64,000 nt of DNA from Sphingopyxis sp. 113P3 (GCF_001278035.1 NZ_CP009452.1:3257501-3321500); one strand, 5' to 3'. Counted from the first letter of the stretch, positions 31,751 through 40,315 are shown. Notes: generated by a model not told the origin, from the sequence alone. A program made the numbers and translations.

Positions 31751-32581
31751 ATGACCCGCTGTTTCCTCCGCCCCGCCCTCGTCTGCAACAACCAGAGCGG
31801 CAGCCACGATCCCGCGATTCACGAAGCCCTCGTTGCCGCCTGCGCGGAGGCCGGCGCGCCGCTCGCTGCCACCTTCATGCTCCCCGAAGACGAGATCCCG
31901 GCCCCCGCGGCGCTGCGCGCGAAAGCTATCGACCTCTTACTTGTGTGGACCGGCGACGGGACGATCAATGCGGCGGCAAGCAAAGCGGCGGGTTGGGACG
32001 GCGCCGTGCTGCCGCTTCCCGGCGGCACGCTCAACCTCTTGTCGAAAAGACTCCACGGCGACCGGCCCGCACCCGAAATTCTGGCCGATGCGCTCGTCGG
32101 GAAGGGAGAGCGGCGCGCCATTCCGATCATTCGCAGCGAGGAGGGCAACGCCTTCATCACGATTGTAGCGGGACCCGCCACCCGCTGGGCCGAAGTGCGC
32201 GAGACCATGCGGCAGGACGGGATTGTCGAGGCGAGCCGCGCTGCTCCCGAGGCGCTCGATGAAATGCTGAATGCGCCGGGTGTCCGCGTCGCAGGCGAGG
32301 GCGCGGCCTATCCTGCGATCGTCCTGACCCCGACCAAAGCCGGCGTTCGTGCCGACGGCATATTGACCGAAGGAGCGGCCGATGTGCTGCGTCACGGTCT
32401 CGCCTGGCTTGGCGGAGATTTTCGCGAAGGGCCGAACGAAGCGATTACGTGCAGCGAGACGATCATCCTCGAAAGCGAGACCCCGATAAGCCTTGAATAT
32501 GACGGCGAGCTTCGTGAAATTTCCTCGCCTGCGCGCTTCGCGCTCGGCACCAGCGCGGTCGACTTCGTCGCGACGGCATGA
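31751..32581 (+). CDS. Diacylglycerol/sphingosine kinase-family protein
   Basis: The 276-residue protein shows the lipid-kinase fold: CNNQSGSHDPAI near the N-terminus, the nucleotide loop WTGDGTINAAAS (normally GGDGT) and PLPGGTLNLLSK (normally PxGTxN). The first glycine of GGDGT is replaced by threonine, a mild deviation. Family members phosphorylate diacylglycerol or long-chain bases. Sphingomonads make sphingolipids, which makes this interesting, but the substrate cannot be assigned. AGGAGAGGA precedes the ATG. It overlaps the metallophosphoesterase gene by four bases (ATGA). Confidence 0.82.
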   Translation: MTRCFLRPALVCNNQSGSHDPAIHEALVAACAEAGAPLAATFMLPEDEIPAPAALRAKAIDLLLVWTGDGTINAAASKAAGWDGAVLPLPGGTLNLLSKRLHGDRPAPEILADALVGKGERRAIPIIRSEEGNAFITIVAGPATRWAEVRETMRQDGIVEASRAAPEALDEMLNAPGVRVAGEGAAYPAIVLTPTKAGVRADGILTEGAADVLRHGLAWLGGDFREGPNEAITCSETIILESETPISLEYDGELREISSPARFALGTSAVDFVATA

Positions 32582-33432
32582 CGCTGCTTTTCCACATCAG
32601 CGATCTCCATTTCGGGCTTGAAGATCCTGCCGCGCTCGCCTGGTTCGCCGATTGCGTCACGCGCGAGCGGCCCGCCGCGGTGCTGATCACAGGCGACCTC
32701 ACGATGCGCGCGCGGAGGCGCGAGTTTGCCGCGGCCTGCACGTGGATCAGCGCGCTGGATGTGCCGGTGACGGTCGAGGTCGGCAACCATGATCTTCCCT
32801 ATTTCAACCTCGTTGAGCGTTTCTTCGACCCGTATCGGCGAATCCGGGGAATCCGGTCGCTAGTCGAACGCGAGCTCGATCTGCCCGGCGTCGCGATCGT
32901 GCCGCTCAAGACGACGGCGCGCGCGCAGTGGCGGCTCGACTGGTCGAAGGGCCGCGTTGCGCCGCAAGCCCTCGCCCATACGCTTGCCTTGATCGATGGC
33001 GCGCCCGCGGGCAGCCGCATCATTGTCACCGCCCATCATCCGCTGGTCGAGGCCGGAACGAGAGGCCGGGCGCTCACGCGGGGCGGCGCGGCCGCGCTGC
33101 GCGAACTCGCGGCCCGCGGGGTCACAGCAGTGCTGACCGGGCATGTTCACGATGCCTTCGATCTCATCCAGCCGACCCCTGCGGGACCCATCCGGATGAT
33201 TGGCGCTGGAACGCTGTCGCAGCGCATCCGGTCGACCCCGCCGAGCTTCAACGCGCTCAGCCTCGACCCCGCGACGGGCGCACTCGAGGTCGGGGTGCGC
33301 AACCTCGCGGCCGCCCCGACCCCCGATATGCAGATCCGCGACATCCCGCCCGACGCGCTGCCCCCGCGCGAGCCTGGCGATCCCGTCGCGCCCATCGGCG
33401 CCGTGCCCCCGGTCGACCCGCCGGTGCATTGA
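32578..33432 (+). CDS. Calcineurin-like metallophosphoesterase
   Basis: The 284-residue protein has all signature motifs of the family: HISDLHFG, GDLTMR, VGNHD, TAHHPLVE and GHVHDAF. These provide the Asp, His and Asn ligands of a di-metal site. It has no signal peptide, so it is probably cytoplasmic. The start overlaps the stop of the lipid-kinase gene, implying coupled synthesis. It might act as a phosphatase or phosphodiesterase on the lipid kinase product or a related lipid phosphate, but that is inference from context. Confidence 0.88.
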   Translation: MTLLFHISDLHFGLEDPAALAWFADCVTRERPAAVLITGDLTMRARRREFAAACTWISALDVPVTVEVGNHDLPYFNLVERFFDPYRRIRGIRSLVERELDLPGVAIVPLKTTARAQWRLDWSKGRVAPQALAHTLALIDGAPAGSRIIVTAHHPLVEAGTRGRALTRGGAAALRELAARGVTAVLTGHVHDAFDLIQPTPAGPIRMIGAGTLSQRIRSTPPSFNALSLDPATGALEVGVRNLAAAPTPDMQIRDIPPDALPPREPGDPVAPIGAVPPVDPPVH

Positions 33433-33481
33433 CGCCGCGTATCTTCCCGTTAGGTTGCAAGAAAAAACGGGATGAGGGAAG

Positions 33482-34573
33482 ATGCTGACAAGAGGTGATG
33501 ATTATCCGCTGCACCAGACGAGCGAGCCGGTTGCCTTCGCCGGGACCGACCGCAATTTCTACGACCGCTATTTCTTCAACGGCTATAGCCCCGACGGTTC
33601 GGTCTTTTTCGCGGCAGCGATGGGTTTCTATCCCCAGCTCGGCATCGTCGACGCAAGTTTTTGCGTCATTGTTGACGGGGTCCAGCACAATCTGCGCGCG
33701 AGCCGACGTTCAGCAGGCGAGCGTCTCGATCTCAGCGTCGGCCCGATCGCGGTCGATATCGACACGCCGCTTGAGGTTCTGACGCTCAGGATCTCGCCCG
33801 GCGATGGTCCGCTTGCCGGCGAGCTGACCTTTACCGGACGCCATTTTCCGATCGAGGAGCCACGCTTCGTCCGCCGCAACGGCACGCGAATGTTCATGGA
33901 CTACACGCGCATGACGCAGAACGGGCGCTGGTCGGGCTGGCTGTCGGTCGATGGCGAGCGCGTCGCGATCGGCGACGGCTGGACGGGCACGCGCGACCGG
34001 AGCTGGGGCATCCGGCCGGTGGGGGCAAGCGAGCCGCAACCGCCGCCCGAGGGCAATTTTAACCAGTTCTTCTGGCTGTGGACCCCGTGCAATTTCGAGG
34101 GATGCTCACTCTTCTTTCACAGCAACGACGACGCTGCGGGCGACGCCTGGAACCGACGCGCGGTGATCGTGGGTGACAGCGGAAGCGAACATCATTTCGC
34201 TCGCGCGGCCTTTTCCCTCGATTGGCAAAAGGGCTCGCGGCGGATTGCGAGGATGACCGCCGACCTTGGCGCCGGGCGCGCGCTGACGCTGACGCCCTCC
34301 GGGCCCATTTTCGCGATGAGCGGGCTTGGCTACACTCACCCTGTCTGGGGTCACGGCCTCGACCACGGCGCCGAGCTCGCGGTGGCGCACGACAGCCTGT
34401 CGGAGGCCGAGCGCGGCTGGGGAAATCCGCTGGCAATGCATATCCAGGCGCTCGTCGCGGCCGAGCTCAGCGATGGCAGCGCGGTGCACCGGGGCGTCGG
34501 CGTCCTTGAGCAATTGTTCGTCGGCCCGCACGCCCCGACCGGCCTTTCCGGCCTGATGGACCCCGCGCGATGA
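33482..34573 (+). CDS. AttH/CrtC-like lipocalin-fold protein (function unknown)
   Basis: The 363-residue protein has no signal peptide and a beta-rich sequence with GWTGTRDRSWGIRPVG. This GxRDRSWGxRP pattern recurs in proteins related to AttH and hydroxyneurosporene synthase (CrtC). It also has NFNQFFWLWTPCNFEGCSLFFH. Members bind or hydrate hydrophobic molecules, but no function is established for this branch. GAGGGAAG precedes the ATG. It overlaps the next gene, an APH-like phosphotransferase, by four bases, so the two proteins likely act together. Confidence 0.6.
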   Translation: MLTRGDDYPLHQTSEPVAFAGTDRNFYDRYFFNGYSPDGSVFFAAAMGFYPQLGIVDASFCVIVDGVQHNLRASRRSAGERLDLSVGPIAVDIDTPLEVLTLRISPGDGPLAGELTFTGRHFPIEEPRFVRRNGTRMFMDYTRMTQNGRWSGWLSVDGERVAIGDGWTGTRDRSWGIRPVGASEPQPPPEGNFNQFFWLWTPCNFEGCSLFFHSNDDAAGDAWNRRAVIVGDSGSEHHFARAAFSLDWQKGSRRIARMTADLGAGRALTLTPSGPIFAMSGLGYTHPVWGHGLDHGAELAVAHDSLSEAERGWGNPLAMHIQALVAAELSDGSAVHRGVGVLEQLFVGPHAPTGLSGLMDPAR

Positions 34574-35613
34574 GCTTTCCGACGTCGCCGGAGGCGATGA
34601 CCCCGGCGTGGCTTGCCGAGGCAATGGGACAGGAAGCGTCGGCGCTCGACGGCTTCACCGCAACCAAGGTCGGCACGGGGCAGATGTGCGACAGTTTCCG
34701 CCTCACGCTCGACTGGGCACCCAGCGTCGACGCGCCCCCGACGGTCATCGCCAAATGCCCGAGCCACGATGAGGCGAGCCGCCATATCGCCAAGCTCACG
34801 GGCACCTACGTCAAGGAGGTGAGCTGGTATCGCGAACTGGCGAAGGGCAGCGGCGTCGCCGCCCCCCAATGCCATTATGCCGACATCGCCGCCAATGAGG
34901 TCGATTTCATCCTCCTGCTCAGCGACCTCGCCCCCGCGCGGCAGGGCGACCAGCTTGCCGGACTGGGGCCGCGCGCGCTGGATCCATGCATCGACGCCGC
35001 GGCGGGACTTCATGCGCTGCTGTGGAATGACGCACGGCTCGACGCCCTCCCCTGGCTCGCCCGCGATAGCGGCGACATCGTTCGCGCACTTTTCCCTCAG
35101 CTCTACCTCGGCTTTCGCGAACGCTACGCGGCGCGCCTCGCGCCCGAAGTGCTCGACGTCGGCGCGGGCCTGGTCGAGCGTCTTGACGCATGGCTGACGC
35201 GCCAGCCCGCTGCGCGGACGATCGTCCATGGCGACCTGCGTATCGACAACATCCTCTTTGCCCCGGACGGAGACCGATGCTGGCTCGTCGACTGGCAGAC
35301 GCTCGGCCGGGGCAGCGGCGCGACCGATCTTGCCTATCTGGTCGGAACGAGCATCGCCGATCCCAGCGATCGCGCGGCTGCCGACCGCCCGGCTTTCGAC
35401 CGCTGGCTCGCCGCGCTCAGCGCCCGCGGCGTCGACCCCGACCCCGAGGGGCTATGGACCGATTACCGGATCGGTGCGCTTAGTGGCTATTTCATGGCGG
35501 TGTTCGCCTCGATGAACGTCGAGCGCACCGAGCGCGGCGACGAGATGTTTGCGGTGATGGCCGAACGTCCAGCGCGCCAGGCGCTCGCGCTGGGGAGCCT
35601 CGATCTGCTCTAG
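34570..35613 (+). CDS. Aminoglycoside-phosphotransferase/choline-kinase-like protein
   Basis: The 347-residue protein has the kinase catalytic loop VHGDLRIDNILF and the DFG-like LVDWQTLGRG, typical of APH/choline kinase folds. TKVGTGQMCDSFRL fits the nucleotide loop. Such proteins phosphorylate small molecules or act in lipid and acyl-CoA metabolism, as in the ACAD10/11-like branch. The start sits within the AttH-like stop (ATGA), so the two are translationally coupled. This looks chromosomal and not like a transferable resistance gene. A G·U-containing hairpin terminator lies between this gene and rpsI. Confidence 0.8.
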   Translation: MSFPTSPEAMTPAWLAEAMGQEASALDGFTATKVGTGQMCDSFRLTLDWAPSVDAPPTVIAKCPSHDEASRHIAKLTGTYVKEVSWYRELAKGSGVAAPQCHYADIAANEVDFILLLSDLAPARQGDQLAGLGPRALDPCIDAAAGLHALLWNDARLDALPWLARDSGDIVRALFPQLYLGFRERYAARLAPEVLDVGAGLVERLDAWLTRQPAARTIVHGDLRIDNILFAPDGDRCWLVDWQTLGRGSGATDLAYLVGTSIADPSDRAAADRPAFDRWLAALSARGVDPDPEGLWTDYRIGALSGYFMAVFASMNVERTERGDEMFAVMAERPARQALALGSLDLL

Positions 35614-35726
35614 GCGGGTTGTCGCAGCGCGGCGGCACCATGGAGATGGGGACGAGCAAAGGCCGCGGGCCGTGCGCGCATCGAGCTTTCGTGCCCGGCC
35701 GGTCCGGTCCGGGCTCTCATAGAATA

Positions 35727-35752
35727 AGGGCGGCCCGTTGCCGGACCGCCCT
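35727..35752. terminator. Hairpin terminator between convergent APH-like gene and rpsI
   Basis: An 11-bp stem with one G·U pair and a 4-nt TTGC loop is formed by AGGGCGGCCCG and CGGACCGCCCT. It lies about 115 bp past the phosphotransferase stop and 32 bp past the rpsI stop. Flanking T-runs are short on both sides, so it may act bidirectionally as a moderate terminator. Confidence 0.65.
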
Positions 35753-35783
35753 TCTCTGTTCCACCCGTCGGCGGAAAAGATGA

Positions 35784-36281
35784 TCAGCGCTTCGAGAACT
35801 GGAAGCTGCGGCGGGCCTTGGCCTTGCCGTACTTCTTACGCTCCACTGCGCGGCTGTCGCGGGTCAGGAAGCCAGCCGACTTCACTGCGCCGCGGAGCGC
35901 AGGTTCAAAGCGGGTCAGTGCCTGCGCGATGCCGTGCAGCACCGCCCCGGCCTGGCCCGAGAGCCCGCCGCCCTTGACGGTCGCGACAACGTCATACTGG
36001 CCAACGCGATCGGTCAGGCCGAAGGGCTGGTTGATGACGAGGCGCAGCGTCGGACGCGCGAAATAGACTTCCTGGTCGCGGCCGTTGACGGTGATCTTGC
36101 CCGTGCCGGGCTTGACCCACACGCGCGCGACGGCGTCCTTGCGGCGGCCGGTCGCGTAAGCGCGGCCCTGCTTGTCGACCTGCTTTTCGCGGAGCGGAGC
36201 GGTCGGGGCGGCCGGAGCGACGGTGCCTTCGACGGCGCCGGCGAGGTCCTTGAGATCGGTCATGGTCTGTTCGTCAGCCAT
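35784..36281 (-). CDS. rpsI: 30S ribosomal protein S9
   Basis: The 165-residue protein ends in the conserved basic tail [17 protein letters not shown], whose last residues reach the ribosomal P site and contact t[23 protein letters not shown] is the family signature. An Ala/Pro-rich N-terminal extension of about 35 residues precedes the core, common in alphaproteobacteria. Its ATG shares one base with the rplM stop (TAATG), so the pair is translationally coupled, the universal rplM-rpsI order. Confidence 0.98.
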   Translation of the reverse strand: MADEQTMTDLKDLAGAVEGTVAPAAPTAPLREKQVDKQGRAYATGRRKDAVARVWVKPGTGKITVNGRDQEVYFARPTLRLVINQPFGLTDRVGQYDVVATVKGGGLSGQAGAVLHGIAQALTRFEPALRGAVKSAGFLTRDSRAVERKKYGKAKARRSFQFSKR

Positions 36282-36760
36282 TATGCACCCACCTTGTTCT
36301 TGCGGTTCATCGACGCGACGTCGAGCACTTCGGGGTTCTGCGCGGCGTGCGGATGTTCGCTGCCGGCGAAGATGCGCAGGTTGCGCATCTGCTGGCGGCC
36401 AAGGGGGCCGCGCGGGATCATGCGTTCAACGGCCTTTTCGAGCACGCGCTCGGGGAAGCGGCCTTCCAGAACCTTCTGGGGGCTGGTTTCCTTGATGCCG
36501 CCGGCATAGCCGGTGTGCTTGTAGTAGCGCTTGTCGGCCAGCTTGTTGCCGGTAAAGGCCACTTTCTCCGCGTTGATGACGATGACATTGTCACCGCAAT
36601 CGACATGCGGGGTAAAGCTCGGCTTGTGCTTGCCGCGCAGGATGTTGGCGATGATCGAAGCAACCCGGCCCACGACCAGGCCGTCGGCGTCGATCAGCAC
36701 CCATTTCTTTTCGACCGTTGCGGCATTCGCCGACTGGGTCGTCTTGGTCAGCGCCTTCAT
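36281..36760 (-). CDS. rplM: 50S ribosomal protein L13
   Basis: The 159-residue protein has [21 protein letters not shown] and the [17 protein letters not shown] and [12 protein letters not shown] segments of L13. AAGGAG precedes [10 protein letters not shown]13 binds 23S rRNA early in 50S assembly. It is the first gene of the rplM-rpsI operon. A candidate promoter and small leader hairpins upstream are listed separately. Confidence 0.98.
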   Translation of the reverse strand: MKALTKTTQSANAATVEKKWVLIDADGLVVGRVASIIANILRGKHKPSFTPHVDCGDNVIVINAEKVAFTGNKLADKRYYKHTGYAGGIKETSPQKVLEGRFPERVLEKAVERMIPRGPLGRQQMRNLRIFAGSEHPHAAQNPEVLDVASMNRKNKVGA

Positions 36761-36832
36761 GGCACGCTCCTTGAAAAGATGGACGAGGGTGACAGGATCA
36801 GGATCCGCCGCCCCAAATAAGCCGCGCCGCCA

Positions 36833-36859
36833 GCCCTCAGAGGGCGAAGCGGCGCTTCG
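36833..36859 (-). other. Tandem hairpins in the rplM leader
   Basis: Two adjacent perfect small stems, GCCCT-CAG-AGGGC and CGAAGC-GGC-GCTTCG (sharing one base), lie about 75-100 nt before the rplM ATG. If transcription begins near the promoter-like site at 36.92 kb, they form part of a ~150-nt leader. A regulatory role, for example autogenous control by L13, is only a possibility. Confidence 0.35.
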
Positions 36860-36915
36860 GAGCGGCCCAATGACGATAAGCGGGCTGAAAGTCAAGCTCT
36901 GCGCGGCTTTGCTGA

Positions 36916-36951
36916 CGGGTATTATAATACCTTAGTGGTCAGCTGGGGTGC
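36916..36951 (-). promoter_or_regulatory. Candidate rplM-rpsI promoter with perfect palindrome at -10
   Basis: GGTATTATAATACC (36916-36929) is a perfect 14-bp palindrome containing TATTAT and TATAAT hexamers. On the minus strand TTGCAC (36951-36946) precedes TATTAT by 18 bp. It lies between ctaA and rplM, about 155 bp upstream of rplM. The palindrome might also be a protein-binding site. Confidence 0.4.
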
Positions 36952-36971
36952 AAAGGCGGACGCCGGCAGGC

Positions 36972-38003
36972 TCAATTGGCCCCCTGCGTCCGGCCCAGAC
37001 GGTGGAGCCCCGCCGCCGCGACCGCGACGAGAATCGCGCCGGTCACCTGATGCAGCACGGCGATCCACATGGAAACGCCGGTGATCACGGTGAGGATGCC
37101 GAGCGTCATCTGCGCTGCGACGACCAGCAAAAGCCACCGCGCCTCGGTCCGCCCACCGCGCCGCCGCAAAGTCCGCGCGAGCAGCAGCAGCGCGAGCGCT
37201 GCCGCCCACGACCACCATCGATGGAGGAAATGGATGAGGAAGGGATCGTTGGTGATGGCCAGCCAGACTCCGCCCGACCAGTCGATCCCCTCGGGCACGA
37301 AATGATCGTTCATCAATGGCCAGCTGCTCGCGACATAGCCGGCATTGAGCCCGGCGGTCCAGGCGCCGAGCAGAAGCTGGACAAGGAGAATCGCGATCAC
37401 CACGGTCGCAGCAAGGGTAAGCCGCGCAGGACGCGCCGCGGGGTCGCCTGCCAGCACCCTAAGATCGCGCGCCGTCCAGACGAGACCGCCGAGCAGGAAA
37501 AGTGCAGTCAGCAAATGCGTGGCGAGGCGAAAATGGCTAACGTCGGTGCGCGTGACAAGGCCCGAGGCGACCATCCACCAGCCGATCGCGCCCTGCAGCC
37601 CGACGAGCGCGGCGAGCGCAAACAGCCGCCAGCCATATCCCGCCGGAACCGCCCGTCGCAGCGCATACCAGGCCAGCGGCACGAGCAGCGCCATGCCGAC
37701 CAGCCGGCCGAGAATGCGGTGAAGCCATTCCCAGAAAAAAATGCCCTTGAAGGCCGCGAGAGACATGCCCGCATTGATCTCCTTATACTCGGGGATCTGC
37801 TGGTACTTCTCGAATTCCGCCTGCCACGCCGCGTCGGTGAGCGGCGGCAGCACGCCCGACACCGGCTTCCATTCGGTAATCGACAGCCCCGATTCGGTGA
37901 GGCGTGTAATGCCGCCAACCGCGACCACCGCGATCACGAGCAAGGCGACGGCCCAAAGCCAGCGCGAAAGCGCCGCGGGACGGGGATGGGCGACCTGGGT
38001 CAT
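36972..38003 (-). CDS. ctaA: Heme A synthase (COX15/CtaA)
   Basis: The 343-residue membrane protein has eight hydrophobic helices arranged as two four-helix halves. Haem-ligand histidines are in WEWLHRILGRL, HFRLATHL, IHFLHRWWSW and VLHQVTGA. GGITRLTESGLSITEWKPVSG is the COX15 signature. It oxidises haem O to haem A for aa3-type cytochrome oxidases. The start MTQVAHPRP sits just behind an inverted repeat that overlaps its SD (see 38012-38035). It diverges from an M48 peptidase gene. Confidence 0.95.
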   Translation of the reverse strand: MTQVAHPRPAALSRWLWAVALLVIAVVAVGGITRLTESGLSITEWKPVSGVLPPLTDAAWQAEFEKYQQIPEYKEINAGMSLAAFKGIFFWEWLHRILGRLVGMALLVPLAWYALRRAVPAGYGWRLFALAALVGLQGAIGWWMVASGLVTRTDVSHFRLATHLLTALFLLGGLVWTARDLRVLAGDPAARPARLTLAATVVIAILLVQLLLGAWTAGLNAGYVASSWPLMNDHFVPEGIDWSGGVWLAITNDPFLIHFLHRWWSWAAALALLLLARTLRRRGGRTEARWLLLVVAAQMTLGILTVITGVSMWIAVLHQVTGAILVAVAAAGLHRLGRTQGAN

Positions 38004-38011
38004 GCGCCGCC

Positions 38012-38035
38012 CTATCGTCGCTCGCCGGACGATAG
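38012..38035 (-). promoter_or_regulatory. Hairpin overlapping ctaA ribosome binding site
   Basis: CTATCGTC-8-GACGATAG is a perfect 8-bp inverted repeat ending 8 nt before the ctaA ATG. The only SD-like bases (AGGG) straddle the end of its 3' arm. In mRNA this hairpin could restrict ribosome access, or as DNA it could be an operator for the divergent region. Confidence 0.4.
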
Positions 38036-38107
38036 GCAAGGGGGCGAAAGGCTCCGCGCGGTTGAAAGTCATGGCCGCGGCCGGCCGCCGCTGGTAACAG
38101 GCGCGCG

Positions 38108-39043
38108 ATGCGGTGGCCGCTCCTCCTTACGCCCGTGCTCGTCGGCATGCTCGCAGCCCCCGCCGGCGCGCGCAGCCTGTCCGACATCGCCGCCTTCGCA
38201 ACCGAGGAAGCGCGGTTCGCGGCCGTATCCCATCGCCTGGTCCGCGCGGGCGCTGGCTGGTGCCCCGACCTCATGCCGCAGCCCGGCTGGCTGCTCGAGG
38301 ACCGGCGGCGGTTCGATGACGATGAGTTGAGCGCGGTCGCGCAGGTCTATGACGCGCCGGGTGACGGGCCATTCATTGCCGCCATCGCGCCGGGCTCGGT
38401 CGCAGATCGTGCGGGTCTCGTGCGCGGAACAGTCATAGCGGCGATCAACGGCCACCCCGTCGAGACGCCGGGCGACGAGGCGACGATCCGTATCGACACG
38501 GTGATCGTTACGCTCGCAGCACTCGACCCGGCGGAAGCACTGACGATCACCGACCGGGCCGGACGCTCCTACCGGATCGAGGCCGCTCCGGGGTGCGCCA
38601 GCGCCTTCCGTCTCGAGCGCAAAGGCGCTCAGGCGGCTGCCAACGGCGTGCTGGTGCGCCTTCGGTTCGATCTCGCCCGCGAGATCACCGACGAGGCCGA
38701 GCTGGCGGCAGTGGTCGCGCACGAACTTGCCCACAACATATTGCGGCACCGCGCCCGGCTCGCCGCGGCGCCGCAGGGCCGTTCGGCCCGCCTCGTCCGT
38801 GCGACCGAACTCGAGGCCGACCGGCTGTCGGTTTGGCTGATGAACGATGCAGGCTATGACCCCCAGGCCGCGGTGCGTTTCTGGAGGCGGCACAAGCGGC
38901 CGCTGATCCGTGCCGCGACTCATCCGCCGCGCAGCGAGCGTATCGCCGCGATCGAGGCGGAAATAGCGTCCCTGGTCGCGGCCCGCGCTGCCGACCCGCG
39001 CGCTCGTCCACCCCTCGCGGCCGCGCCGCCACCCTTGGAATAA
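38108..39043 (+). CDS. Exported M48-type metallopeptidase with PDZ domain
   Basis: The 311-residue protein has a signal peptide (MRWPLLLTPVLVGMLAAPAGA, about 21 residues), then a PDZ-like segment (about 85-155, DGPFIAAIAPGSVADRAGLV). An M48-like zinc site follows: HELAHNILRH (205-214) with the third ligand glutamate in TELEADRL (234-240). It ends in an Arg/Ala/Pro-rich tail. It probably degrades or remodels envelope proteins in the periplasm. The divergent neighbour is ctaA. The exact substrate is unknown. Confidence 0.85.
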   Translation: MRWPLLLTPVLVGMLAAPAGARSLSDIAAFATEEARFAAVSHRLVRAGAGWCPDLMPQPGWLLEDRRRFDDDELSAVAQVYDAPGDGPFIAAIAPGSVADRAGLVRGTVIAAINGHPVETPGDEATIRIDTVIVTLAALDPAEALTITDRAGRSYRIEAAPGCASAFRLERKGAQAAANGVLVRLRFDLAREITDEAELAAVVAHELAHNILRHRARLAAAPQGRSARLVRATELEADRLSVWLMNDAGYDPQAAVRFWRRHKRPLIRAATHPPRSERIAAIEAEIASLVAARAADPRARPPLAAAPPPLE

Positions 39044-39100
39044 GGGCGCGCACGCCTATTTTGGAAGCCTCCTACCCCCTTTTTGCAAAGGATCGACGCC

Positions 39101-39652
39101 ATGACCAAAGAGACCGCCATTTTCGCCGGGGGTTGCTTTTGGTGCACCGAAGCGGTGTTCCAGTCGCTCGCCGGCGTCGAGAGCGTCGAAAGCGGCTACA
39201 CCGGCGGCCACGCAGCAAACCCCACCTACAAGCAGGTTTGCTCGGGCAACACCGGTCATGCCGAGGCGATCCGTATCGGTTATGATCCTGCGGTGATTTC
39301 CTATGACGAGCTGCTCGACGTCTTTTTCGCGACGCACGACCCGACGCAGCTCAATCGCCAGGGCAACGATATCGGCACCCAGTACCGCAGCGCGATTTTC
39401 CCGCTCGACGAGGCGCAGGAAGCCGCGGCGCGCGCCGGGATTTTGCGCGCGCAGGAGGACCGCGCCGAACCGATCGTAACCGCGATCGAACCGCTGTCGG
39501 ACTGGTACCCGGCTGAGGATTATCATCAGGCCTATTGGGAAGGGGAAGGCCAGCGCAACCCCTATTGCCTCGCCACGATTCCTCCGAAGCTTGCCAAGCT
39601 GCGCAAGGGCTTTGCCGACCGATTGCGCAGCGACGAGGCGCCGGCATCCTGA
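39101..39652 (+). CDS. msrA: Peptide-methionine (S)-S-oxide reductase
   Basis: The 183-residue enzyme has the catalytic GCFWCTE motif (C12) and the family segments [20 protein letters not shown] and [19 protein letters not shown]. It reduces methionine-S-sulfoxide in proteins after oxidative damage. I take MTKETAIF (39101) as the start since AAAGGATC precedes it. It is monocistronic between the M48 peptidase gene and the yfi operon. No msrB lies nearby. Confidence 0.97.
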   Translation: MTKETAIFAGGCFWCTEAVFQSLAGVESVESGYTGGHAANPTYKQVCSGNTGHAEAIRIGYDPAVISYDELLDVFFATHDPTQLNRQGNDIGTQYRSAIFPLDEAQEAAARAGILRAQEDRAEPIVTAIEPLSDWYPAEDYHQAYWEGEGQRNPYCLATIPPKLAKLRKGFADRLRSDEAPAS

Positions 39653-39742
39653 ACGATCGGTGTTGCATATCGGCCGCATGACGTCATTTTTCATTGACTC
39701 TCAAGCGGTTTGGACTGGCGGTCCCGGCCATGTTGGGGCAGC

Positions 39743-40315
39743 GTGATCCCCGCAGTTAGGGATCACCGGGTGTCAGCGTCGTTATTTCTGTTCTGGGCCG
39801 TATTCGCCACACCGCAAATGTCGGTTCAGGCCGCAAGCCAGACGATCATCGAAAATGGCGAGGCGGGCCTGGCGCGGGCCGTGAACCGGATGGTCGGTGG
39901 TATCATCGCCTATGTGCGCTGGCCGCACAGCCGCGGCACCGCCCCCCGCACCCTGTGCCTGGTCGGCACGCCGCGACTGACCAGCTCGATCGCGCCCGAC
40001 ATGCCGGGCGATGGTCAGGTGCTCGTTCGCCAGGCAACGGCCGGCGGAGTGATGACCGCCGGCGACTGCGACATCCTGTTCCTCGGCCGAACGGCCGAGG
40101 GCGATCGCCGGCGCCTCATCGAATGGGTCCGCGGGCAGCCGACGCTGACCATCACCGACGATGACCCAGGCTGCCGCAAAGGCGCGATGTTCTGCCTCGC
40201 CCGCAAGCCGGCCGGGCTCAGCTTTTCGGTCAATCTCGACGCGATCGGCCGCGGGCCGCTCCGCGTCGATCCGCGCGTGCTGCGGATCGGCGGCGCCGAG
40301 GGAGACGGGTCATGA
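39743..40315 (+). CDS. yfiR: YfiR-family periplasmic regulator (DUF4154)
   Basis: The protein has about 190 residues if it starts at the GTG of VIPAVRDHR (39743). A second GTG (39770) is possible but would remove the basic start of the signal peptide (LFLFWAVFATPQMSVQA). The mature part shows the YfiR features: GIIAYVRWP, a conserved tryptophan/proline pair at the domain start, CLVGTPRL, and paired cysteines in DDPGCRKGAMFCLA. YfiR represses the diguanylate cyclase YfiN in the periplasm. It overlaps the cyclase gene by 4 nt (ATGA). Confidence 0.85.
   Translation: MIPAVRDHRVSASLFLFWAVFATPQMSVQAASQTIIENGEAGLARAVNRMVGGIIAYVRWPHSRGTAPRTLCLVGTPRLTSSIAPDMPGDGQVLVRQATAGGVMTAGDCDILFLGRTAEGDRRRLIEWVRGQPTLTITDDDPGCRKGAMFCLARKPAGLSFSVNLDAIGRGPLRVDPRVLRIGGAEGDGS

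Noticed and set aside
34570..35613. Antibiotic-resistance function for the APH-like gene
   Set aside because: The kinase fold is shared with choline and acyl-lipid kinases. The operon context with an AttH-like protein and the chromosomal setting do not support aminoglycoside resistance.
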